DNA of 7,213 nt from Tardiphaga sp. (GTDB lineage Bacteria; Pseudomonadota; Alphaproteobacteria; Rhizobiales; Xanthobacteraceae): the NCBI GenBank assembly GCA_028290765.1, contig JAQGJF010000888.1, positions 1 to 7,213 on the forward strand, read 5' to 3'. The translations under genes and the position numbers were made by a program. Shown piece after piece: positions 1 to 5,684 of the stretch. The notes beneath the pieces were generated by a model. It did not search any database, was not told the DNA's origin, and saw only the letters and a program-made list of their open reading frames with translations. The stretch's first letter is position 1. Every line of letters starts with the position of its first letter.

Positions 1-1427
1 TGGTTTGCAATCCAGGATTTCGCCATCTTTCCGCCGCCGCAATTACCGCAGCGGCATTGGCCTGCGTCAATCCTGCGCACGCGCAAACCAAGGTGACGAT
101 CGGCATCGGCACCCAGGATACCACCACCAACACCGCGACCTCCGGCGTCATCATTCGCCAGTTGAAACTCCTGGAAAAATACCTGCCGAAGGACGGCAAA
201 TACGCCAACATCAAATTCGAATTCGAGTGGCAGAACTTTACATCTGGCCCGCCGGTCACCAACGGCATGATGGCCAACAAGCTGCAGTTCGGCGCGATGG
301 GCGATTACCCACTGGTGGTGAACGGCTTCACCTTCGAGAGCAATCCGGAAAGCAAGAGCCGGCTGATCGCGGTCAGCGCCTATAGCCTCGACGGCTCCGG
401 CAACGGCCTCGTCGTCCACAAGGACTCGCCCTACTACGAACTGAGCGACCTGAAAGGCAAGCTGGTCAGCGTTCCGTTCGGCTCGGCGGCGCACGGCATG
501 ATGCTGAAAGCGATGCAGGACAAGAACTGGCCAGCGGATTATTTTCAGCTGGTGAGCCAGACTCCCGAAGTCGGCTCGACCAATCTGCAGGAAAAGAAGA
601 TCGACGCCCACGCCGACTTCGTGCCGTTCGCCGAGTTGCTGCCGTTCCGCGGCTTCGCCCGCAAGATCTTCGACGGCGTCGAGACCAATCTGCCGACCTG
701 GCACGGCGTCGTGGTGCGCACCGACTTCGCCGAGAAATATCCCGAAGTCGTGGTCGCCTACGTCAAGTCGATCGTCGAGGCCAACAGATGGCTGCGTGCC
801 GATCCGAAACTCGCCGCGGAAAAGATCCAGGAATGGACCGGGATCAACAAGGAAGTGGTCTATATCTTCCTCGGTCCCGGCGGCAACATGACCACCGATC
901 CCACCATCAAGCCGGCGCTGATCGATGCCGCGGCCACCGACGTCAAGGTGCTGCAGAATCTCGGCCGCATGAAGGAATTCGATCCGAAGAAGTGGGTCGA
1001 CGACAGCTACATCCGCAAAGCCTATGCCGAGCTGAAGCTGGACTACGACGCCGAACTCAAGAGCACCAAAAACTACGAAGTTTCCGGCACCGACAAGTTC
1101 TGCAAGAAGCCGATCGCCGATCCGCGCAAGGCCGGCGAAGTCTGGATCGACGGCGAAGGCATCGAGCCCTTCTCCAGCGCCGCCTGCACGCTCGGCGCCT
1201 ATGCCGACATCAAGGCCAAGGGCAAGAAGATCAACGTCGCCTATGTCTTCGACACCACCCGCGGCATCAAGCTGTTCGCCGACCAGGCCTACTTCGCGGT
1301 CCCCGCCGACAAGACCGAGATCGCGCCGTTCCTCCTGAAGAAGGACGCCGAGGCCTATGCCGCCAAGATCAACGGCAAGGTGCTGAGCTTCGACGACGCC
1401 CTCAAATCCGTCGTCAGCGGAGGCTGA
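1..1427 (+). CDS. ABC transporter substrate-binding protein (NitT/TauT-like) with C-terminal NosL-like domain, 5' partial
   Basis: Periplasmic binding protein that should capture a small solute and deliver it to the permease and ATPase encoded next. The frame is open to the window edge, so the true start lies upstream. A TTG at 57 is only an internal Leu of the signal peptide. Counting the codon at 3 as residue 1, 474 residues are visible: signal peptide to about residue 27 (AHA before QT), NMT1/TauA-like body at about 28-345 (GDYP at 100-103, the DLKGKLVSVPFGS segment near 149-161), and about 110 further residues. That tail resembles NosL: C367 followed by KKPIADPR, then SSAAC (C395), AYVFD, and KDAEAYAAKINGKVLSFDD near the end. 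C367 and C395 are the only cysteines of the mature protein. Family and operon role are clear; the NosL assignment is a by-eye match, and the substrate is unknown (nitrate, sulfonate, a metal complex or another solute). Confidence 0.9.
   Translation, partial: VCNPGFRHLSAAAITAAALACVNPAHAQTKVTIGIGTQDTTTNTATSGVIIRQLKLLEKYLPKDGKYANIKFEFEWQNFTSGPPVTNGMMANKLQFGAMGDYPLVVNGFTFESNPESKSRLIAVSAYSLDGSGNGLVVHKDSPYYELSDLKGKLVSVPFGSAAHGMMLKAMQDKNWPADYFQLVSQTPEVGSTNLQEKKIDAHADFVPFAELLPFRGFARKIFDGVETNLPTWHGVVVRTDFAEKYPEVVVAYVKSIVEANRWLRADPKLAAEKIQEWTGINKEVVYIFLGPGGNMTTDPTIKPALIDAAATDVKVLQNLGRMKEFDPKKWVDDSYIRKAYAELKLDYDAELKSTKNYEVSGTDKFCKKPIADPRKAGEVWIDGEGIEPFSSAACTLGAYADIKAKGKKINVAYVFDTTRGIKLFADQAYFAVPADKTEIAPFLLKKDAEAYAAKINGKVLSFDDALKSVVSGG
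1078..1424 (+). other. NosL-like C-terminal domain of the binding protein
   Basis: This region codes for the last roughly 110 residues of the substrate-binding protein, beyond the usual end of the family. Elements resembling NosL occur in the right order: a Cys just before an IADPR motif (C367), a short strand with IDG, SSAACTLGAY around C395, a strand AYVFD, an ADQAYFAV strand, and a final acidic/Ala helix followed by GKVLSFDD. NosL proteins normally carry CxxCGM or a similar copper motif and further Met residues. Here the first Cys and the Met are absent, and the whole region has no Met and no His. The fold match is made from memory of NosL sequences, so it is an inference that a profile search would settle. 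Confidence 0.6.
1419..1423 (+). promoter_or_regulatory. Ribosome binding site for the permease gene (supports TTG start)
   Basis: GGAGG, a full Shine-Dalgarno core, lies inside the last codons of the binding-protein gene, five bases before the TTG at 1429. The next ATG in frame, at 1456, has no comparable site at a good distance, so the TTG is preferred and the two genes are probably translationally coupled. Confidence 0.75.
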
Positions 1428-1428
1428 A

Positions 1429-2346
1429 TTGGAAAGTACCGCCCTTCGGCGCGACATGCAGCCATCGGCCGGGCCGGAGGCTGCTGCTTTGCTGCCATCA
1501 TCGCCAGCGCAGGCCTCAGCGCAGGCGCCGAAGCCTGCGCCGGACCTGTTGACCTACATCAGGCGCTGGATCCTGCTCAATCGCGGCGGATTGCGGGCCA
1601 CGGCGATCGGCGCCGTCTCGCTGGCGCTGCTTTTGCTGGCCTGGCATCTGTTGACCACCTACCGCGTCGTCTTCTTCGTGCGCTTCACCAACGTGCCCTC
1701 GCCCGCGGCGGTCTATGACAGCCTTGGACGTGCGTTGCACGATTCGAAATTCTTCATGCATGTGATGCTGAGCTGCCGTCGCATCCTGATCGGCTTCTCG
1801 CTGGCCGCGGTCATCGCGGTTCCGCTTGGCCTCGTGATGGGCCGGTTCAAGCTGATCCACGAATTCGTGTTTCCGGTCACCGAAATCCTGCGACCGATCC
1901 CGGCCATCGCCTGGGTGCCGATGGCCATCATGCTGTGGCCGACCAACGAGCAGAGCATCGTCTTCATCACCTTCCTCGGATCGTTCTTCCCGATCCTGGT
2001 TAATACGCTGCACGGCATGACGCTGGTGGATCCGGTGCTGGTGCGGGCCTCGCAATGCCTCGGCGCCCGCGAGATGTCGATCTTCCGTGAGGTGTACTTT
2101 CCTGCCTCGCTGCCGCACATCTTCACCGGCCTGACGGTCGGCATGGGCGTCGCCTGGGTGTCGCTGATCGCGGCGGAAATGATCTCTGGCCAGTTCGGCA
2201 TCGGCTATTTCACCTGGGAAGCCTATTCGCTGGTCCAGTACCAGGACATCGCGCTGGGAATGATCTGCATCGGCGTGCTCGGTCTCGGATCGAGCTCGCT
2301 GATCCGGGGGCTGGGTCGCCTCGTCATGCCATGGAAGCGATCATGA
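1429..2346 (+). CDS. ABC transporter permease, NitT/TauT (SsuC/TauC-like) family
   Basis: Inner-membrane channel subunit of the importer, predicted to pair with the binding protein before it and the ATPase after it. The 305-residue product begins with an Ala/Pro/Gln-rich cytoplasmic stretch of about 45 residues, then has hydrophobic segments near 57-75, 115-138, 158-170, 174-194, 231-253 and 272-292, as expected for a BPD_transp_1 domain. The EAA loop that docks on the ATPase is visible at about 205-229 (VRASQCLGAREMSIFREVYF, then P at 225). The TTG start is chosen for its GGAGG at five bases spacing; ATG at 1456 is the alternative and would only trim nine residues. The gene begins one base after the upstream stop and its TGA overlaps the next ATG. 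Family assignment is firm; substrate is not determinable. Confidence 0.93.
   Translation: MESTALRRDMQPSAGPEAAALLPSSPAQASAQAPKPAPDLLTYIRRWILLNRGGLRATAIGAVSLALLLLAWHLLTTYRVVFFVRFTNVPSPAAVYDSLGRALHDSKFFMHVMLSCRRILIGFSLAAVIAVPLGLVMGRFKLIHEFVFPVTEILRPIPAIAWVPMAIMLWPTNEQSIVFITFLGSFFPILVNTLHGMTLVDPVLVRASQCLGAREMSIFREVYFPASLPHIFTGLTVGMGVAWVSLIAAEMISGQFGIGYFTWEAYSLVQYQDIALGMICIGVLGLGSSSLIRGLGRLVMPWKRS
2333..2337 (+). promoter_or_regulatory. Ribosome binding site for the ATPase gene (supports start at 2343)
   Basis: GGAAG sits five bases before the ATG at 2343, which forms an ATGA overlap with the permease stop. The alternative in-frame ATG at 2331 has its nearest G-rich tract too far upstream, so the later start is preferred. 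Confidence 0.6.
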
Positions 2347-3230
2347 GCACCATTGCCACCAAGGAAATTGGGAAGCCGCCCGCGAAGGGCCGTATCGACG
2401 TCCGCCATTTCGGATTGAGCTATCCCACCATCGACGGTCCGGTGGAGGCGGTGTGCGACGCGTCGATCCATGTCAATCCCGGCGAGTTCGTCTCCATCGT
2501 CGGGCCCAGCGGCTGCGGCAAGTCGACCCTGCTCAATGCCGTGGCCGGCTTCCTGAAACCGACCGAGGGCGATGTTACCCTGGACGGCGAGCCGATCGAC
2601 GGACCCAGCGCCGATCGCGGCATGGTGTTCCAGCAATATTCGCTGTTTCCCTGGAAGACCGTGAAGGGCAATGTCGAATTCGGCCTCAAGATGAAGCACC
2701 TCGACAAATCGAGCCGCGACCGCGCCGCGCGGACGCTGCTCGGCCTCGCCGGCCTCACCGCGTTCGAGAACAAATATCCCGACAGCCTGTCCGGCGGCAT
2801 GAAGCAGCGCGTCGGCATCGTCCGCGCGCTGGCCACCGGACCCAAGGTATTACTGCTGGACGAGCCGTTCGGTGCACTCGACGCCCAGACAAGGGTGATC
2901 ATGCAGCAGATCCTCACCAATATGTGGCAGCGGCTGAAGATCTCGGTGCTGTTCGTGACCCACGATATCGACGAGGCGATCTTCTTGTCGGACCGGGTCT
3001 ATTGCATGACGGCGCGTCCGGGCACCATCAAGGCCGAGATCGCGATTCCGCTGGAGCGTCCGCGGCAGCAGTCGATGATGATGTCGTCGGAATTTCTGGC
3101 GCTGCGCCGCGGGCTGATGTCGCTGATCCGCGAGGAAAGCATCAAGGCGATGGGCGGCGAACTCAACGACCTGGCGCTCGACGGGCTCAGCATCGACCTG
3201 CACGGCGAATCGCTGGCGTCGATCCTGTAA
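2343..3230 (+). CDS. ABC transporter ATP-binding protein, NitT/TauT (SsuB/TauB-like) family
   Basis: Cytoplasmic nucleotide-binding subunit that powers the importer by ATP hydrolysis. From the ATG at 2343 the product has 295 residues and every expected motif: Walker A GPSGCGKST at 54-62, Q-loop FQQYSLFPW at 96-104, signature LSGGMKQR at 149-156, Walker B VLLLDEP at 169-175 with catalytic E174, D-loop GALD at 177-180 and switch H207 in VTHD. The C-terminus runs roughly 25-40 residues beyond the usual end for SsuB/TauB-type proteins (about 255-270 residues) and has no motif that I recognise. The start at 2343 gives the ATGA coupling with the permease and has GGAAG at the right spacing; starting at 2331 would add only four residues. 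It is the last gene of the transporter operon, followed by a 116-bp gap. Confidence 0.95.
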   Translation: MSTIATKEIGKPPAKGRIDVRHFGLSYPTIDGPVEAVCDASIHVNPGEFVSIVGPSGCGKSTLLNAVAGFLKPTEGDVTLDGEPIDGPSADRGMVFQQYSLFPWKTVKGNVEFGLKMKHLDKSSRDRAARTLLGLAGLTAFENKYPDSLSGGMKQRVGIVRALATGPKVLLLDEPFGALDAQTRVIMQQILTNMWQRLKISVLFVTHDIDEAIFLSDRVYCMTARPGTIKAEIAIPLERPRQQSMMMSSEFLALRRGLMSLIREESIKAMGGELNDLALDGLSIDLHGESLASIL

Positions 3231-3247
3231 GCCATGGCGGGCACTGA

Positions 3248-3295
3248 GCTCATCCCGAAGAGCGGCGCCCTTCGCGCGGCGTCTCGAAGAATTGC
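3248..3295 (+). repeat. Degenerate short palindromic repeat, Bradyrhizobiaceae type
   Basis: The stretch running from CTCATCC through GAGCGGCGCCC, TTCGCGC, GGCGTCTCGAAGAAT resembles a decayed copy of an interspersed palindrome that I remember from Bradyrhizobium and Rhodopseudomonas genomes, in which CTCATCCTGAGGAGC pairs with GCGTCTCGAAGGATGAG. The inner stem is only partly complementary here and the outer right arm has drifted (GAATT where GGATG is expected). It lies 18 bases after the ATPase stop, so it may act as a weak terminator for the transporter operon. The family assignment is from memory. Confidence 0.45.
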
Positions 3296-3320
3296 CGAAA
3301 TGATCGCGGTCCCCTATCCT
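3292..3320 (+). promoter_or_regulatory. Possible sigma-70 type promoter for the aldo/keto reductase gene
   Basis: TTGCCG at 3292-3297 and TATCCT at 3315-3320 are separated by exactly 17 bases, each matching four of six consensus positions. Transcription would begin near 3327 and leave a leader of about 20 bases containing the ribosome binding site. It partly overlaps the decayed palindrome at its left end. This is a by-eye match in GC-rich DNA, so it is only suggestive. Confidence 0.35.
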
Positions 3321-3336
3321 GCCGACCGGCATGCTT

Positions 3337-3340
3337 GGAG
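3337..3340 (+). promoter_or_regulatory. Ribosome binding site for the aldo/keto reductase (supports ATG at 3347)
   Basis: GGAG is placed six bases before the ATG at 3347. A TTG in the same frame at 3335 overlaps this site and has no site of its own, so it is not the start. Confidence 0.65.
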
Positions 3341-3346
3341 ATTGCG

Positions 3347-4348
3347 ATGGAACACAGAAATCTCGGCCGCTCCGGATTGAAGGTCTCGCGGCTGTGCCTC
3401 GGGACCATGAATTTCGGCGGCCCAACGGACAAGACCGAGGCCGCGCGTATTCTGGCCAAAGCCCGGGATGGCGGGGTCAACTTCGTCGACACCGCCGACG
3501 TCTATAATGGCGGTCTGTCCGAGGAAATCACCGGCACGCTGATCAGGGACAATCGCGACGCCTGGGTGCTGGCCACCAAGATCGCCAATCCGATACTCGA
3601 CGACGTCAACGGTGGCGGCCTCTCGCGTAAATGGATCATGCGCGGCATCGAGCGCAGCCTGCAACGGCTCGGCACCGACTATGTCGACATCTACTATCTG
3701 CACAAGGAAGACCATTCGACGCCGCTGGCCGAAACGGTGAACGCCATCGCCGATCTGGTGCGCCAGGGCAAGATCCGGTATTTCGGCGTGTCGAATTATC
3801 GCGGCTGGCGCATCGGCGAAATCTGCCGTCTCTGCGACGAACTCGGCATCGACCGGCCGATCGTCAGCCAGCCGTATTATCACGCCTTGAACCGGACCGC
3901 GGAGACCGAACATCTGCCCGCCTGCCACTATTTCGGACTGGGCGTCGTCTCCTACAGTCCGCTGGCCCGCGGCGTCCTCACCGGAAAATACGATCCCGAC
4001 GCGGCGCCCGATCCGCAGACCCGCGCCGGCCGCAACGACAAGCGGATGATGCAGACCGAATGGCACGTCGATTCGCTGCGTACCGCGCGCCAGATCAAGG
4101 GCCATGCCGAACAGCGCGGCACCACCGCCGGCGCTTTCGCGGTCGCCTGGGTGCTCAACAACCGCCTGATCACCGGCGTCGTCGCCGGCCCGCGCACCGA
4201 GGCCCAGTGGGACGACTACGCCAAGGCGCTGGAATATAAATGGAGCGCCGACGACGAAGCCTTCATCGATGATCTCGTCACGTCGGGGCATCCGGCAGTG
4301 GCGGGTTACAACGATCCGGCGTACCCGCTGGAAGGACGTCCGGTTTGA
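3347..4348 (+). CDS. Aldo/keto reductase, NADP(H)-dependent oxidoreductase
   Basis: Soluble cytoplasmic enzyme predicted to reduce an aldehyde or ketone with NAD(P)H. The 333-residue product has the usual length and a (beta/alpha)8 aldo/keto reductase layout. The catalytic tetrad is complete: D48 and Y53 in VDTADVY, K78 in LATK, H119 in YLHKED. Cofactor-side signatures follow: GVSN at 147-150, Q175, YSPLARG at 203-209 and GPRTEAQ at 281-287. The tail (SGHPAVAGYNDPAYPLEGR, 313-331) is typical of a bacterial subgroup related to the KCNAB/YajO-like enzymes. Substrate cannot be named. It sits 116 bp after the ATPase gene with its own ribosome binding site and a possible promoter, so it is probably not part of the transporter operon. 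Its 3' end converges on the cytochrome gene across an inverted repeat. Confidence 0.93.
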   Translation: MEHRNLGRSGLKVSRLCLGTMNFGGPTDKTEAARILAKARDGGVNFVDTADVYNGGLSEEITGTLIRDNRDAWVLATKIANPILDDVNGGGLSRKWIMRGIERSLQRLGTDYVDIYYLHKEDHSTPLAETVNAIADLVRQGKIRYFGVSNYRGWRIGEICRLCDELGIDRPIVSQPYYHALNRTAETEHLPACHYFGLGVVSYSPLARGVLTGKYDPDAAPDPQTRAGRNDKRMMQTEWHVDSLRTARQIKGHAEQRGTTAGAFAVAWVLNNRLITGVVAGPRTEAQWDDYAKALEYKWSADDEAFIDDLVTSGHPAVAGYNDPAYPLEGRPV

Positions 4349-4372
4349 GACGCGGGATGAATTAGCGTTCGA

Positions 4373-4486
4373 TCACCGCCGCCAACCCCGTCATTGCGAG
4401 CGAAGCGAAGAAATCCAGGGGCCGCAAGCAAGAACTGGATTGCTTCGTCGCTTCGCTCCTCGCAATGACGGAGTTGGCGGCGGTGA
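4373..4486. repeat. Long imperfect inverted repeat (interspersed palindrome) between convergent genes
   Basis: Left arm 4373-4418 and right arm 4435-4486 are reverse complements with a 16-base loop. The outer 14 bases pair perfectly (TCACCGCCGCCAAC), then after one mismatch the core CCGTCATTGCGAG (4388-4400) pairs with CTCGCAATGACGG (4459-4471). Inside, GCGAAGCGA-type sequence and ATCCAG/CTGGAT (4413-4418 with 4435-4440) close the hairpin; the left arm is six bases shorter there. The core is a repeat I recognise as common in Bradyrhizobium and Rhodopseudomonas. It fills most of the 173-bp gap between the aldo/keto reductase stop and the cytochrome stop, so it could end transcription from both directions. 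There is no T tract, so intrinsic termination is not proven. Confidence 0.85.
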
Positions 4487-4521
4487 ACCGCGCCGGAGCG
4501 TTCGAACACCCACGCCATCCC

Positions 4522-5136
4522 CTATTGCGGGCACGCGGCGCCGGTCTTGACCCAGGCCGCGACCAGCGCGCCGGCTTCTTTCTGCGTGCCGGGCGCCGGG
4601 GTGCGGCCGTAGCCGGGGGCCCAGGCCCAGCCCACCAGCGTGTCCTCGCCGATGTGGTTGATGAGGTCTTCGACCTTGCGGCCGCCGTTGCGCGCGGGGT
4701 CCTTGATCTGGGCGCAGATCTCGGGGATCGTTTTGCCTTCCCACGCCATTTCGCGCGGCGCGAGATGCCATTCCGGATGGCCCGGCACGCGGCCGGGATC
4801 GAAATTGGCCTTCTGGTGGCAGATCGAGCAGCGCATTGTTTCAACGCCATGGCCGTCGGGGCCACGCTCGACCGGCGGCTGATGCAACCGGCTCAGGTCG
4901 CCCTGGTGCGGGCGATCGCCGGCGGGATGGCAATTGACGCAGCGCGGATGGGTGAGCACTTTGCCGAGCTCGCTGAAGATCGCCGCCGATCGCGCGGCCG
5001 GATCGCCGATCGCGTCAAAACTCTGCGGTGCTGCGAGGCCTTCGGAGGGACCCTGCGTCGCGGCGTAAGCCGTCACCATACTCATCGTGAGGGCCGCAAA
5101 CGCAAACAGAACATGGAGTCGCGTCTCGGACTTCAT
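4522..5136 (-). CDS. Secreted dihaem c-type cytochrome, putative electron acceptor of the molybdenum hydroxylase
   Basis: Predicted periplasmic electron carrier taking electrons from the Mo/Fe-S enzyme encoded just upstream. The chosen ATG at 5136 starts a 204-residue product with a clean signal peptide (basic MKSETRLH, hydrophobic core to about 21, AYA at 23-25). The frame stays open upstream to 5250, but that part lies inside the small-subunit gene and would bury the signal peptide. Two haem c sites are visible: CVNCH at 66-70 and CSICH at 103-107. Several Met and His residues (M130, H120, H124) could be sixth ligands. C141 and C202 might form a disulfide. The start follows the small-subunit stop by 23 bases, with a GGAG about 11 bases upstream. 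Related proteins are annotated, as I recall, as isoquinoline 1-oxidoreductase subunits; the role here is inferred from position and haem motifs. Confidence 0.85.
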   Translation of the reverse strand: MKSETRLHVLFAFAALTMSMVTAYAATQGPSEGLAAPQSFDAIGDPAARSAAIFSELGKVLTHPRCVNCHPAGDRPHQGDLSRLHQPPVERGPDGHGVETMRCSICHQKANFDPGRVPGHPEWHLAPREMAWEGKTIPEICAQIKDPARNGGRKVEDLINHIGEDTLVGWAWAPGYGRTPAPGTQKEAGALVAAWVKTGAACPQ

Positions 5137-5159
5137 CTTCGCGGTGTCTCCGGGCGCCG

Positions 5160-5684
5160 TCACTTGGTGGCCACCAGATAGCGTTTCGGGTCGGCCAGGA
5201 TCACGTCGCGTACCGCCTCGTGATATTTGATGTAGCCGGTGCAGCGGCACAGATGGCCGTCGAGCGCGTCGGCGATGATGCTCTCCAGCTCCGCGCGTGC
5301 CACCGGCGCCTTCGCCAGGCGTTCGAGCAGCACCTGGCCCTCATTGAGGAAGCCGGCGGTGCAATAGCCGCATTGAAACGCAAAATGCGCGATGAAGGCC
5401 TTTTGCAAGGCGGACAGCTCGCCGTCCTTGGCGTGGCCTTCGACGGTGCGGATCGCCTTGCCGTCGAAGCTGGCGGCCGGCACGATGCAGGTCGGGCTGG
5501 TATGACTGGAACCGTCCGGATTATCGATGATGATGGCGCAGCTCAGGCATTGCGCGGCGCCGCAGCCGAATTTGGTGCCGGTCATGCCCAAAACTTCGCG
5601 CAGGTAATCGTTCATCGTCAGGTCGTCGCGCACCTCGGTCGGCGCGTGCGCCTCGCCGTTGATGGTGAGAGCCAGTTTGGTCAC
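5160..5684 (-). CDS. (2Fe-2S)-binding small subunit of a xanthine dehydrogenase/isoquinoline 1-oxidoreductase family enzyme
   Basis: Iron-sulfur subunit that carries electrons from the molybdenum centre to the external acceptor. The 174-residue product has the standard two-domain plan. The N-terminal plant-ferredoxin-like domain holds cluster ligands C41, C46, C49 (CGAAQCLSC) and C66. The C-terminal helical domain holds C105 and C108 (QCGYC) and C146 and C148 (CRC). Q104 is the conserved residue that contacts the molybdopterin in this family. All eight ligands are intact. Length is close to that of IorA/CoxS-type proteins. The start is GTG at 5684, overlapping the large-subunit stop as GTGA, with AAGGGGG seven bases upstream, implying coupled translation and matched stoichiometry. 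The cytochrome gene follows after 23 bases. IorA-like naming is by similarity; the actual substrate is unknown. Confidence 0.95.
   Translation of the reverse strand: MTKLALTINGEAHAPTEVRDDLTMNDYLREVLGMTGTKFGCGAAQCLSCAIIIDNPDGSSHTSPTCIVPAASFDGKAIRTVEGHAKDGELSALQKAFIAHFAFQCGYCTAGFLNEGQVLLERLAKAPVARAELESIIADALDGHLCRCTGYIKYHEAVRDVILADPKRYLVATK

Noticed and set aside
57..59. TTG as start of the binding-protein gene
   Set aside because: The frame is open to the window edge and the residues before the TTG form the first half of the signal peptide (including an Ala-rich hydrophobic core), so the start must be upstream.
54..65. Possible lipobox (ALAC) in the binding-protein signal peptide
   Set aside because: The -3 position is Ala rather than Leu, and a good signal peptidase I site (AHA before QT) follows six residues later. 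A lipoprotein is not excluded but is less likely.
1..1427. Part of a nitrous-oxide reductase (nos) cluster because of the NosL-like domain
   Set aside because: No NosZ, NosR, NosD, NosF or NosY is visible; the ABC genes belong to the NitT/TauT type, not the NosDFY type.
1..3346. Transporter and aldo/keto reductase as one operon
   Set aside because: The 116-bp gap holds a repeat and a promoter-like pair, in contrast with the overlapping or adjacent genes of the transporter.
3314..4291. 325-residue - strand open frame opposite the aldo/keto reductase
   Set aside because: The + strand protein has a complete catalytic tetrad and a normal length; the opposite frame has no known domain and arises from GC-rich codon bias.
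4269..4550. Short open frames on both strands across the inverted repeat
   Set aside because: They are translations of the palindromic repeat (ending in phrases such as RHCERSEE or FARNDG that such repeats commonly give) and have no start signals.
4465..5181. 238-residue + strand open frame opposite the cytochrome gene
   Set aside because: It is antisense to a gene with signal peptide, two haem motifs and operon position; its translation is Arg/Ala-rich with no recognisable domain, as expected for a GC-rich shadow frame.
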